From NCBI RefSeq assembly GCF_040500525.1, contig NZ_CP159402.1, positions 186,001 through 250,000 of the forward strand: a stretch of DNA of 64,000 bases. Direction: 5' to 3'. The DNA comes from Azospirillum formosense. Its GTDB lineage: Bacteria > Pseudomonadota > Alphaproteobacteria > Azospirillales > Azospirillaceae. Made by a program: the position numbers and the translations under genes. The notes below the pieces were generated by a model. The model saw only the letters and a list, made by a program, of their open reading frames with translations, made no database searches and was not told where the DNA came from. The first letter of the stretch is position 1. Every line of letters begins with the position of its first letter. Shown here one piece after another: positions 19,913 through 29,552 of this stretch.

Positions 19913-20917
19913 TTACGCCGGTTTGGCGGAGTCCGCCGCCGGCGTGGAGGCTTTCGCCAGCGCGATGCCCTGGGCGATGCCTTGCGCCACGTTTTGGGCG
20001 ACGGTGGCGTCCAGTTGGGGTTCAAAGCCCTTGAACCAGGCCTGTGTTTTCAACTCGTCCGGTGTCTTGGGGATGTGCCGCAGCGGGTCGGACTGCGAAC
20101 GGTCCATCGCCTGCTTGATCAGGGTCGCGAGCGGGTTGTCGCTTTCGAGCTTCTCCGGTTCATCGCCCTTCTCCCTCGTGTGGATTTCGTAGGACACCTG
20201 CGCCGACGCCCGGCGTGTCGCCCATTCGGTCGAGGTCTTCTCCTCGGGGCCGACGGCGTCCAGGAAGGTGAGGTTCGCCTTCATCCTTGCGGCCTCGTCG
20301 CCGCGGAACGGATCGGTGAAGCTGGCCTCCTGGCTGATCGGGCCGCTGTAGAGTCCCATGGCCAGCCCCTCCTGCTGCGCCATGATCGATTGGGCGATGT
20401 CCTGCTCCTGCTTGGAGAAGTGGCCGCCGGCGTTGCTGCGGACCGCCTCCAGCGAGCGGCGGTCGAGATCGCCCATCAGGGAGTACCAGTCGCGGCCCTC
20501 GAAGCTGTCGAAGTCGAAGGGCTTGCCGCTCGCCTTCATGGCCTCGTACTGCGCGTCCATGCGGGCGCGGGCGTCCTTGGCGATGGCCGGCCCGCTCAGG
20601 CCCGCCGAACTGGACACCGCCCCCGGATCGCTGACGGCCTTCGCCAGCGCCGTGGCGGGCTTGCCGTCGCGCGTCGGGAAATAGGCGGCGTAGGGACCGG
20701 CCGGCCCACCGTTTCCGGTCTTTCCGGCCTTGGTCGCGGTGGCCATGAAGGCCTGGGCCTCGACGGACAGGGTGACGAAGACGGCCGAACCGCCGGAAGC
20801 CGACGCCGCTTGGCTGGCGGCGGTCTTCGCAGAGGCGCCCTTGTCGGTTCCCAACACTGTCAAGGCCGCCTTGAGACTGAAGCCGGACGCCTGCGCGTTC
20901 GTCGCCGTGATCGACAT
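19913..20917 (-). CDS. Protein of unknown function
   Basis: A 334-residue protein, not recognised. The N-terminal 60 residues are rich in Ala, Ser and Thr and contain FVTLSVEAQAFMATA, a motif style seen in several uncharacterised alphaproteobacterial proteins. The centre is charged and helical, with FDFDSFEGRDWYSLMGDLDR. The end, NVAQGIAQGIALAKA, is again low complexity. No signal peptide, membrane span or Cys is seen. It could be exported by a non-Sec route, but nothing proves this. Confidence 0.65.
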   Translation of the reverse strand: MSITATNAQASGFSLKAALTVLGTDKGASAKTAASQAASASGGSAVFVTLSVEAQAFMATATKAGKTGNGGPAGPYAAYFPTRDGKPATALAKAVSDPGAVSSSAGLSGPAIAKDARARMDAQYEAMKASGKPFDFDSFEGRDWYSLMGDLDRRSLEAVRSNAGGHFSKQEQDIAQSIMAQQEGLAMGLYSGPISQEASFTDPFRGDEAARMKANLTFLDAVGPEEKTSTEWATRRASAQVSYEIHTREKGDEPEKLESDNPLATLIKQAMDRSQSDPLRHIPKTPDELKTQAWFKGFEPQLDATVAQNVAQGIAQGIALAKASTPAADSAKPA

Positions 20918-21045
20918 CGAGGACCCTCCCGGCCGTCCAGGCGGCGTCGTGCCGCTGCCGCCAATCGTTGACGGAAGCCTACAGCGTTCAGGTTCGGGTT
21001 GTCAAAAGCCGGTGATCGCGTCCCCTGCGGCGAAGGAGTGCCGCC

Positions 21046-22680
21046 TCAACCGCCCACGCCGAACGAAATCTGGTTGTTGTCGTAGCGGGCGACGATGGTC
21101 AGCCGGTCGCCGGGGCGCACGCGGATCGGCGTCTCCAGATAGGTCATCGCCTGCTTCCAGTGGTTCGTCCGCGCCCGGCTTTCGGACCGGTAGGTGACCT
21201 CCTCGTCCATCTGCAGGTCGAACCAGAAGGCGACGCCGTGGCAGGTGCCCTCCGCCGTGATCTCGACGGCGATCTCGCGGCCGCCCTCCTCGGGCATGTT
21301 GCGGGTGAAGTCGAAATCGAGCGCGGTGAAGGCGGCCGACAGCGGCGTGTGGGTGTCGGCGCCGAGGTCGATCTGCTGGTAGCCGGGGGAGCGGAACACG
21401 TCGAAGGTCGACATGTCGAAGCCGCCGATGCGCTTCACCGGGTTGATGCGGGCCAGCTCCGGAGTCTCCACCAGCATGGCGTAGACGGTGGAGGCGCGCG
21501 GGATGATCGCGCCGCCGGGCTTCACCAGATGGGTGCGCGCGTGCTGCAGCACCGACAGCATGCGCGGCGCCAGCATGCCGATGTTGATAAGCTCCGACAC
21601 GAAGACGTCGGCCTTCTCCGGCAGGTCGCCGCCCTCGCCCACCGACAGGCGGGTGGACAGCTTCGGCACCACGTCGATGCGGTCGGCGTAGCCGTTGTTG
21701 GCGACGGTCTCGCGGGCGATGCGGGCAAGGATCGGGTTCACCTCGCAGGTCACCACCTTCCGCGCCCCGGCGCGCGCCGCCATCATGGCGACGATGCCCG
21801 AGCCGGTGCCGATCTCCAGGACCAGCGAGTCTGGGGTCACCGCGCGCTTCAGCGCCGCCTCGTAGGCGTCGTTGCGCTCGAAGTCGTTGATCATCGGCAG
21901 ATGCCAGCCGGGGACGGCGTTGGAATAGATCAGCCGGCGGGTGAACTGCACCAGCGGGTGGTCCGGCGCGATGGCGCGGGCGGCCTCGATGGCCTCCACC
22001 GCCTCGTTGGCGCGGTCCAGGCTCTGCAGCGTGTGGGCGAGGCCGACATGGGCGGGGACGAAGCGGGGCGCCGCCGCGATCACCGCGCGGAACGCCTCCT
22101 CCGCCTCCTCCAGGGCGCCGCGGGTGCTCAGCGCCTCGGCGAGGTTGTAGCGGGCCTCCAGATACTCCGGCGCCCGTTCCAGGGCGGCGCGGAAGGCGGC
22201 CTCCGCCTCGTCCAGCCGGCCCAGCTCGCGCAGCGTGGTGCCGAGGAAATTGTGCATCTCCGGCGCGTCGCCGCGCAGGGCCAGGGCGGCGCGGAAGGCG
22301 CCCTCGGCGTCCTCCAGCCGGCCCAGCGCCTTCAGCGCGTTGCCCAGGTTGCCGTGAAGCTCCGGCAGGCGGTCGTTGAGGGCGATGCCGGCGCGGAACG
22401 CCTCCTCCGCCTCCGCGGCGCGGCCGAGCTGGAAGAGCAGGCTGCCGCGGCTGTTGTGGAAGGACGGGTCCTTGCCGTCCTCGGCGATGGCCAGCGCGAA
22501 GAGGTCGAGCGCGCCGTCGGGATGGCCGGTGTGGGCGGCGACGACGCCCAGCAGGTGCAGGGCCTGCGCGTTGTGCGGGTCGGTCGCCAGGATCGCCCGG
22601 CAGGCCGCCTCCGCCCCGCCCAGATCGTTCGTCCGCAGCAGGCGGATGGCGTCGTTCAGGGTCGGCTGGGGGTCGGTCAT
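21046..22680 (-). CDS. TPR protein with C-terminal PRMT-like methyltransferase
   Basis: A 544-residue fusion. Residues about 5-245 are some six to seven tetratricopeptide repeats of 34 residues (for example GRLEDAEGAFRAALAL). After WHLPMINDFERNDAYEAAL, a segment typical of protein arginine methyltransferases just before the SAM fold, comes motif I LEIGTGSGIVAMMAARAG (288-305) with acidic Glu313, then VSELINIGMLAPRM (361-374) at the double-Glu loop position. This TPR plus PRMT order resembles animal PRMT9. The target is unknown. The ATG at 22680 is chosen because the frame upstream of it is compositionally a shadow. Confidence 0.85.
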   Translation of the reverse strand: MTDPQPTLNDAIRLLRTNDLGGAEAACRAILATDPHNAQALHLLGVVAAHTGHPDGALDLFALAIAEDGKDPSFHNSRGSLLFQLGRAAEAEEAFRAGIALNDRLPELHGNLGNALKALGRLEDAEGAFRAALALRGDAPEMHNFLGTTLRELGRLDEAEAAFRAALERAPEYLEARYNLAEALSTRGALEEAEEAFRAVIAAAPRFVPAHVGLAHTLQSLDRANEAVEAIEAARAIAPDHPLVQFTRRLIYSNAVPGWHLPMINDFERNDAYEAALKRAVTPDSLVLEIGTGSGIVAMMAARAGARKVVTCEVNPILARIARETVANNGYADRIDVVPKLSTRLSVGEGGDLPEKADVFVSELINIGMLAPRMLSVLQHARTHLVKPGGAIIPRASTVYAMLVETPELARINPVKRIGGFDMSTFDVFRSPGYQQIDLGADTHTPLSAAFTALDFDFTRNMPEEGGREIAVEITAEGTCHGVAFWFDLQMDEEVTYRSESRARTNHWKQAMTYLETPIRVRPGDRLTIVARYDNNQISFGVGG

Positions 22681-22755
22681 CGCGGCGGCTCCGGTTGGGC
22701 GGACATTCCTTGGAATGGCCGCACCATAGCCGGAAAGCGGGGCGGACGCATGGGA

Positions 22756-22800
22756 AACCCTCGTCCGGACCCGCCCGAAGGGGGCCGGACGAGGGGTTTT
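22756..22800 (-). terminator. Likely terminator of the NAD-GDH gene
   Basis: A 10-bp stem (CCTCGTCCGG / CCGGACGAGG) flanked by AAACCC and GGGGTTTT, just after the GDH stop. It can work on either strand, though the T-run is short on the minus strand. Confidence 0.6.
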
Positions 22801-22808
22801 CAAGCCCT

Positions 22809-25800
22809 TTACCCCGCCGTCAGGCCGCGAAGCTGCCGGTTCGCCACCGCCAGCATCGACAGGTCGACGTTGGGCTGGGTGCGCAGCTCGGACAGCAGCT
22901 GCTCCACCCGCTCCACCACCGGGCGGCGGTTGGCGATCCAGGCCTCCACGGGGGCTTCCGCGGGAAGCTGGTCCACCGACTCCAGGACGCGGGTGGTCAG
23001 CACGGTCTGGTGGGCGAACAGGTCGTCCACCAGGGCGGCCACCGCCTGCTTCTGCCAATGGTTCTCCGCCTTCGCCGCGGCGGCCTTGTCGCGCAGCCAC
23101 TCCAGGCCGAAGCGGCGGCCCAGCATGAAATAGACCGCGGCGACGTCCGCGACCCCGCGCCCGGTGCGCCCGGCGATGCGGACGAGGTCGGGGGCGGCGG
23201 CCAGCACGGGCAGGGCCGCCATGCGGCGGGCCAGCTCGGCGGGGACGCCCTGCTCCTGGTAGGAGGCGACGCGGGCGGTCAGGCGGGCCGTCTCCTCGGC
23301 GTCCAGCACGTTGTCCAGACCGGCCAGGAGCGTCTCGATGCCGGGCCGGAAGGCCTCCGTCTCGCGGGCGATGTCCAGCGGCTGCTGGCAGCTCGCCAGG
23401 AACCAGGCGGCGGCCCGCTCCATGTGGCGGACCGTCTCCAGGATCATGCTGGTCTGGAGCGCGGCCGGGACGACGGTGTCGAGGTCCTCGATCCCCGTCC
23501 ACAGCGAGCGCAGGCCGAAGGCATCCCGCACGATGGTGTAGGCGCGGGCCACGTCCGCCGGCCCCATGCCCGTCTTCTCCATCATCTCCTTGACGAAGGT
23601 CGGGCCGGTGCGGTTGACGAGGCTGTTGGTGACGCTGGTCGCGATGATCTCCCGCCGCAGCCGGTGCCGCCCCACCGCCTCCGCGTGGGCCTTGCGCAGC
23701 GGCTTGGGGAAGTAGCGGGTGAGGTCGTCGGCCATGAAGGGGTCGTCCGGCAGGTCCGACGCCAGCAGATCGTCGTAGAGCGTGATCTTGGCGTAGGCCA
23801 GCAGCACCGCCAGCTCGGGCCGGGTCAGCCCCTCGCGGTTGGCCATGCGGGCGGACAGCTCCTCCTCGTCGGGCAGATACTCGATGGCGCGGTTCAGCCG
23901 GCCCGCCTTCTCCAGCGAGCGGATCAGCCGGGCCTGCGCCTCCAGCGCGTCGGGCCCCTGGGCGCGGGCGACGGTCAGCGCCTGGCTCTGCAGATAGTTG
24001 TCGGCCAGCACCAGACCGGCCACCTCGTCGGTCATGGCGGCGAGCAGCTGGTCGCGCTGCTTCACGGTCATGTCGCCGCGGACGACCACGTCGTTCAGCA
24101 GGATCTTGATGTTCACCTCATGGTCGGAGGTGTCGACGCCCGCCGAATTGTCGATGGCGTCGGTGTTCAGCCGCACCCCGTGCTGCGCCGCCTCGATGCG
24201 GCCGCGCTGGGTGACGCCCAGGTTGGCGCCTTCGCCGATGACCTTGGCCCGCACGTCGCGCCCGTCGATGCGCAGCGCGTCGTTGGCCTTGTCGCCGACC
24301 TCGGCGTTGGTCTCCTCCGCCGCCTTCAGGTAGGTGCCGATGCCGCCGAACCACAGCAGGTCCACCTCGGCCTTCAGCAGGGTCTGCATCAGCTCCAGCG
24401 GGGTGATGTGGTCCTTGGCGATGCCGAAGCGCTGGCGGATCTCCGGCGTCAGCTCCAGCGACTTGGCCGAGCGGTCGAAGACGCGGCCGCCCGCGGACAG
24501 CAGCGACTCGTCGTAGTCCGCCCAGGAGGAGCGCGGCAGGTCGAACAGGCGCTGCCGCTCCTCCCAGCTCCGCGCGGCGTCGGGGTCGGGATCGACGAAG
24601 ATGTGCCGGTGGTCGAAGGCGGCGAGCAGGCGGATGTGCTTCGACAGCAGCATGCCGTTGCCGAACACGTCGCCCGACATGTCGCCGACGCCGACGACGG
24701 TGAAGTCCTGCGTCTGGGTGTCGTGCCCCAGCTCGCGGAAATGGCGCTTCACCGACTCCCAGGCGCCGCGGGCGGTGATGCCCATCTTCTTGTGGTCGTA
24801 GCCGGCGGAGCCGCCCGACGCGAAGGCGTCGCCCAGCCAGAAGCCGTGGTCCACCGACACCGCGTTGGCGATGTCGGAGAAGGTGGCCGTGCCCTTGTCG
24901 GCGGCGACCACCAGATAGGGATCGTTCCCGTCGTGGCGGACCACCTCGGGCGGCGGCACCACCGCGCCCTGGGCGTCCAGGTTGTCGGTGATGTCCAGCA
25001 GGCCGCGCATCAGCGTCTTGTAGCACTCGATGCCTTCGGCCAGCGCCGCCTCGCGCCCGGCGGACGGCGGGGGCGGCCGCTTCACCACGAAGCCGCCCTT
25101 GGAGCCGACCGGCACGATGACGGTGTTCTTGACCATTTGCGCCTTCATCAGCCCGAGAATCTCCGTGCGGAAATCCTCGCGCCGGTCGGACCAGCGGATG
25201 CCGCCGCGCGCCACCTTGCCGCCGCGCAGATGGACGCCCTCCATCCGCGGGCTGTAGACGAACACCTCGACCATCGGGCGGGGAAGCGGCAGGTCGTCGA
25301 TGTTGCGGCTGTCGATCTTGAAGGAGATGTAGGTCTTGGGCCGCCCGTCCGCACCGTTCTGGTAGGCGTTGGTGCGCAGCGTGTTGCACAGCAGGTTGAG
25401 GAAGCGCCGCAGGATGCGGTCCTCGTCCAGGTTCCTCACCCCGTCGAGGGCGCGCTCGATCTCGGCCGCCAGCCCCGGATCGTTCTGCGGGCGGCGGGCC
25501 GGGTCGAAGCGGCTGTGGAACAGGGCGACCAGCTTGCGCGCGATGGCCGGATGGCCGGCCAGCGTGCTTTCCACCACGTCCTGCCCGTAGGGGATGCGGG
25601 CCTGGCGCAGATACTTGGCGTAGGCGCGCAGCACCGTCACCTCCCGCGCGGTCAGGCCGGCGCGGAGCACGAGGCGGTTGAAGCCGTCATCCTCCATCCG
25701 GCCGTCCCAGACGGCGGCGAAGGCGTCCTGGAACTTCTCCTTGACCATCGCGCAATCGATAGGCAGCCCGTTCTGCGAGCGCGCGGTGAAGTCGTGGATC

Positions 25801-27665
25801 CACACCGGGGCGGCGTGGCCGGCGATGGCGATCTCGAAGGGCGCCTCGGTGATCACCTTCAGGTCCATGTGCTCCAGCATGGGAAGCACGTCGGACAGCG
25901 GCACCGGGCGGCCTTCGTGGTAGATCTTGACGTGCAGCTCGTCCCCTTCGGCCTCCAGCGGGCGGTAGAGGTTGATGCCCAGCGTGCCCTGGGCCGTCGC
26001 CTTCTCGATCCGCTCGATGTCGAAGACGGCGGCCTCCGCGTTGAACTCCTCGCGGTAGGCGGTGGGGAAGGCGTCGGCGTAGCGGCGGAACAGGGTGCGC
26101 CCCTGCTCCTCGCCGTGGGCCTCGACCAGCGCGTCGCGCAGATGGTCGTCCCAGCCGCGCGCCGCCTGGACCAGCCGCGCCTCCAGATCGGCGGCGTCGA
26201 CGGCGGGCACGCGGCCCGGCTCGGTCTTGATGATGAAATGCAGGCGGGCCAGCACGCTTTCGGTCAGCTGCGTGGTGAAGCCGGTGCAGGTGCCGTCGTA
26301 GGCGGCCTCCAGGATGGACTGGATGCGCCGGCGCAGCGTGGTGTCGTAGCGGTCGCGCGGCACGTAGACGAGGCAGGAGGCGAAGCGCTCGAACGGGTCC
26401 TTGCGCACGAACAGGGCCAGCCGCTGCCGTTCCTGCAGGTGCAGGATGCCGACCGCGATGTCGAGCAGCTCCGGAACCTGGATCTGGAACAGCTCGTCGC
26501 GCGGGTAGGTCTCCAGGATGTGCAGCAGCGCCTTGCCGTCATGGCCCTGCGGGTCGAAGCCGGCCAGCTCCATCACCTCCGCGACCTTGCGGCGGAGATA
26601 GGGGATCTCGCGCGGGCTGCGGTTGTAGGCGACCGAGGTGAAGAGGCCGGCGACCAGCCGCTCGCCGATGATCCGCCCCTCGGCGTCGAAGCGCTTGATG
26701 AGGAAGGCGTCCATCGGCACCGCGCGGTGCACGGGGGAGGGGCGGTTGCCCTTGGTCACCATCAGGACGCGCGGGTTGCGCAGGAAGTCGCGCACGTCGG
26801 GCGGCAGGGTGGCGTAGTTGCGCAGCCCGTCGAAGACGGTGACCGAGTCGTCGCGCAGGATGCCCAGACCGCTGCCGGCGACCAGCCCCAGCGAGGAGTC
26901 CGCGCCGTCGGCGCCGCTCTCGAAGCGGTATTCGCGGTAGCCGAGGAAGGTGAAATGGTCGTCGTCCGCCCAGGATAGGAAGGCCTTGGCCTCGTCCACC
27001 TCGTCGTCGGGGATGATGGCCGGGACGGCGGCACGGGCGCAGTCGGCCTCGGCGATGGCGGCGCGCACCTGCTGGCGCATGGCCCGCCAGTCGGCGACGG
27101 CGGCGCGCACGTCGGCCAGCACGCGCTCCAGCCCCTCGCGGGCCTGGTCGAGCGCCGCGGCGCCGGTGACCGCGCCGACCTCGACATGCATGAAGGATTC
27201 GGGGGCGGCGTCGGTGGGGGCCGCCGCCGGCTCGTACAGCTCGGCGAGCTGGCCGTCGGCGTCGCGCTTGACCCGCACCACGGGGTGGATGACCAGATGG
27301 ACGGTCAGCCCCTGGCGGTTCAGCTCCGCGGTCACCGAGTCGACGAGGAAGGGCATGTCGTCGTTGACGATCTCCACCACCGTGCGGTGGGACTGCCAGC
27401 CATGCTCCTCGACGCGGGGGTTGTAGACGCGGACCTTGGCGCGGTCGGTCGCCTCGCGCTGCTGGCCCCATTGCCACATGGCGAGCGCGGCGCCGTAGAG
27501 CTGCTCGGCCGGAGCCTGGATGATGTCGTCGGGCGGGACGTTGTCGTAGAACTGCCGTACGAAGCGCTCCGCCGGTGCCGCGCGGCTGCGGCCCAGCCGC
27601 TCGCGAACCTGCCGCACGACCTCTTCGGTCAGCTCGTCCTTGAGCTGTTCGGCCCTGAGAGCCAT
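22809..27665 (-). CDS. gdhB: NAD-specific glutamate dehydrogenase, large (L-180) type
   Basis: A 1618-residue enzyme catalysing oxidative deamination of glutamate to 2-oxoglutarate; hexameric members of this size are known from Streptomyces, Pseudomonas and Caulobacter. The N-terminal 700 residues hold ACT-like regulatory domains. The catalytic core includes GGKVARGGIRWSDRREDFRT, VPVGSKGGFVVKR (substrate Lys) and VGVGDMSGDVFGNGML (NAD site). The start MALRAEQLKDELTEEVVRQV is preferred because the longer upstream frame has no family similarity. Single-gene unit with a terminator. It is a catabolic enzyme, allosterically controlled in relatives. Confidence 0.95.
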   Translation of the reverse strand: MALRAEQLKDELTEEVVRQVRERLGRSRAAPAERFVRQFYDNVPPDDIIQAPAEQLYGAALAMWQWGQQREATDRAKVRVYNPRVEEHGWQSHRTVVEIVNDDMPFLVDSVTAELNRQGLTVHLVIHPVVRVKRDADGQLAELYEPAAAPTDAAPESFMHVEVGAVTGAAALDQAREGLERVLADVRAAVADWRAMRQQVRAAIAEADCARAAVPAIIPDDEVDEAKAFLSWADDDHFTFLGYREYRFESGADGADSSLGLVAGSGLGILRDDSVTVFDGLRNYATLPPDVRDFLRNPRVLMVTKGNRPSPVHRAVPMDAFLIKRFDAEGRIIGERLVAGLFTSVAYNRSPREIPYLRRKVAEVMELAGFDPQGHDGKALLHILETYPRDELFQIQVPELLDIAVGILHLQERQRLALFVRKDPFERFASCLVYVPRDRYDTTLRRRIQSILEAAYDGTCTGFTTQLTESVLARLHFIIKTEPGRVPAVDAADLEARLVQAARGWDDHLRDALVEAHGEEQGRTLFRRYADAFPTAYREEFNAEAAVFDIERIEKATAQGTLGINLYRPLEAEGDELHVKIYHEGRPVPLSDVLPMLEHMDLKVITEAPFEIAIAGHAAPVWIHDFTARSQNGLPIDCAMVKEKFQDAFAAVWDGRMEDDGFNRLVLRAGLTAREVTVLRAYAKYLRQARIPYGQDVVESTLAGHPAIARKLVALFHSRFDPARRPQNDPGLAAEIERALDGVRNLDEDRILRRFLNLLCNTLRTNAYQNGADGRPKTYISFKIDSRNIDDLPLPRPMVEVFVYSPRMEGVHLRGGKVARGGIRWSDRREDFRTEILGLMKAQMVKNTVIVPVGSKGGFVVKRPPPPSAGREAALAEGIECYKTLMRGLLDITDNLDAQGAVVPPPEVVRHDGNDPYLVVAADKGTATFSDIANAVSVDHGFWLGDAFASGGSAGYDHKKMGITARGAWESVKRHFRELGHDTQTQDFTVVGVGDMSGDVFGNGMLLSKHIRLLAAFDHRHIFVDPDPDAARSWEERQRLFDLPRSSWADYDESLLSAGGRVFDRSAKSLELTPEIRQRFGIAKDHITPLELMQTLLKAEVDLLWFGGIGTYLKAAEETNAEVGDKANDALRIDGRDVRAKVIGEGANLGVTQRGRIEAAQHGVRLNTDAIDNSAGVDTSDHEVNIKILLNDVVVRGDMTVKQRDQLLAAMTDEVAGLVLADNYLQSQALTVARAQGPDALEAQARLIRSLEKAGRLNRAIEYLPDEEELSARMANREGLTRPELAVLLAYAKITLYDDLLASDLPDDPFMADDLTRYFPKPLRKAHAEAVGRHRLRREIIATSVTNSLVNRTGPTFVKEMMEKTGMGPADVARAYTIVRDAFGLRSLWTGIEDLDTVVPAALQTSMILETVRHMERAAAWFLASCQQPLDIARETEAFRPGIETLLAGLDNVLDAEETARLTARVASYQEQGVPAELARRMAALPVLAAAPDLVRIAGRTGRGVADVAAVYFMLGRRFGLEWLRDKAAAAKAENHWQKQAVAALVDDLFAHQTVLTTRVLESVDQLPAEAPVEAWIANRRPVVERVEQLLSELRTQPNVDLSMLAVANRQLRGLTAG

Positions 27666-27818
27666 CGCTCCAATCCTTCCCTGATTTTTTGCGGCGGTTT
27701 GCCGCCGTTGTAGGCAGAGGGTAGCCGATTTGCCGCGACAGGCAACAGGCGGAGGGGCGTAACCGGAAGAGGCGGTTATTACGGAGCGGCCCTTTGTGTC
27801 CGAACCGATGAAAGTTGA

Positions 27819-29552
27819 ATGAGTCCGGAAGTGGGCGTATTTTTCGCATCGTCGCGCCTCCTGAGCGCAACCATCGAGACGATCATGCCCAGCGACGACG
27901 CCCGCCCGCCGGAGGCCACCCCGGTTCCGCCCGCCAAGCCCCGCCTGCACGTCCTCGTGGTCGATCCCGACCCGGCGCTGGCCGGGCTGACGCGCGCCGC
28001 GCTCGACGGCTTCGCGCTGGACGGGGCGCCGGTGACGGTGCTGACCGCCGCCACCGCCGCCGAGGCGCGCGAGGCGCTGTACCGCAACCCCGGCACCGCC
28101 GCCGTCCTGCTGGAGCCGGTGCTGGACCCCGCGGCGGATGGGGTGCCGGAAGGGCTCGGCCTCATCGACCACATCCGCAAGGATCTTGGGAACAGCCGCG
28201 TCCGCATCCTGGTCTGCACCGCCCATCCCGAGCGGGCGCCGGAGGAGGAGGTGGTGGAGGCCCACGACGTCAGCGACTACCGCCTGAAGGACGGGCTGAC
28301 GGCGCGCACGCTGCGCACCGCGGTCGTCCCGAGGCTGCGCGCCTTCACCAACCTGCAGACCCAGGCGGCCGGGCGCAAGGCGCTGGCCCGCATGCTGGTG
28401 GCGACCACCGGCCTGCTGGAGATGCGCACCCCGGACGTGCTGTTCCCGAACATCCTGCCGCGCGTCGTCGGGCTGCTGGGCATCGGGCGGCACGCCCTGC
28501 TGTGCATCCAGGGCGACACGCTGCCGCGCGACCGCCGCATCCGCGTGCGCGCCTCCACCGGGCGCTTCGCCAAATGGAAGGACGTGGACGTCGCCGAGCT
28601 GGGCGAGCCCAACGTGGCCGCCGCGCTGGAACGGCTGAGCCCGAGTTCCGAGACCATCGTGGAGCCGGGCTACTGCGCCCTGCGGCTGCGCGCCCATGGC
28701 GGGATCATCGGCATGATCTACGTCGAGGGCCACAACAACGAGGGCACCGCGCGCGAGTGGCAGCTGCTGGAGCTGTTCCGCAACAAATGCTCCATCGCCT
28801 TCGAGAACGCCCTGCTGTTCGAGGAGCTGAACACCGCCCAGAAGGCCACCGTGCTGGCCATGGGATCGCTCGCCGAATACAAGGACAACGCCGCCGCCGG
28901 CCATCTCCAGCGCATCGAGCGGCTGGTCGGCGACATCGCGCGCGAGCTGCGCGTCCACGGCCGCTTCGCCGACGAGCTGGACGAGGAGCTGGTGGAGAAG
29001 GTCGGGCTCGCCGCCCTGCTGCACGACGTCGGCATGCTGAGCGTGTCGGACGAGACGCTGGGCATCCCCGGCGAGCTGGCCAACAACGACATGGCCGCCA
29101 TCCAGCGCCACACCCTGATCGGCCACCGCATCCTCAGCGAGGCGGCGCTGCCCCTGCGCGGGCGCAGCCTGCTGTCCATCGCCGCGGAGATCGCCCGCTA
29201 CCACCACGAGCGCTACGACGGGTCGGGCTACATGGAAGGGCTGCGCGGCGGCGCCATCCCGGTGTCGGCGCGGATCATGGCGGTGGCCGACGTGTTCGAC
29301 GCCCTCATCACCGACCGCCAGTACCGCAAGGCCTGGGGCGTGGAGCACGCCATCGCCTGGATCGCCGAGCGGGCGGGCAAGGACTTCGACCCGCTGGTGG
29401 TCGAGGCGTTCCTGACGGTGGTCCGCCGCATCCAGGCCGAGGAGCCGGACTGGTTCCCCAAGCCGGAGGGCGGCAACCAGGGCCTGCTGGTGGCGGCCAT
29501 CGGGCGCAAGCTGCGCGCCCTGTTCGGCAACCGCGCCGAGCCGATCAACTGA
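27819..29552 (+). CDS. Response-regulator-like protein with DUF3369 and degenerate HD-GYP domain
   Basis: A 577-residue protein (511 or so if the ATG at 27885 is used... both starts are weakly supported). Residues 43-175 form a receiver-like domain, but the phosphoacceptor position is Glu99 (VLLEPVLD), not Asp; Lys157 is kept. Residues about 180-335 are the DUF3369 sensory segment. The C-terminal HD domain has HD at 402-403 (LLHDVGM), then HHERYDGSGYMEGL at 462 on, so GYP has become GYM and the usual Lys after HDVG is Met. Normal HD-GYP proteins hydrolyse cyclic di-GMP; activity here is doubtful. Divergent from the NAD-GDH gene. Confidence 0.85.
   Translation: MSPEVGVFFASSRLLSATIETIMPSDDARPPEATPVPPAKPRLHVLVVDPDPALAGLTRAALDGFALDGAPVTVLTAATAAEAREALYRNPGTAAVLLEPVLDPAADGVPEGLGLIDHIRKDLGNSRVRILVCTAHPERAPEEEVVEAHDVSDYRLKDGLTARTLRTAVVPRLRAFTNLQTQAAGRKALARMLVATTGLLEMRTPDVLFPNILPRVVGLLGIGRHALLCIQGDTLPRDRRIRVRASTGRFAKWKDVDVAELGEPNVAAALERLSPSSETIVEPGYCALRLRAHGGIIGMIYVEGHNNEGTAREWQLLELFRNKCSIAFENALLFEELNTAQKATVLAMGSLAEYKDNAAAGHLQRIERLVGDIARELRVHGRFADELDEELVEKVGLAALLHDVGMLSVSDETLGIPGELANNDMAAIQRHTLIGHRILSEAALPLRGRSLLSIAAEIARYHHERYDGSGYMEGLRGGAIPVSARIMAVADVFDALITDRQYRKAWGVEHAIAWIAERAGKDFDPLVVEAFLTVVRRIQAEEPDWFPKPEGGNQGLLVAAIGRKLRALFGNRAEPIN

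Noticed and set aside
18173..20971. Long plus-strand frame through the MFS and orphan genes
   Set aside because: Shadow of the minus-strand MFS gene; no domain, and it contains the repeat at 18079 edge composition.
22695..26978. Very long open frame (over 1400 codons) on the plus strand opposite the NAD-GDH gene
   Set aside because: It mirrors the GC3-rich codons of the real gene, is full of Arg/Gly/His/Gln repeats, and has no family similarity.
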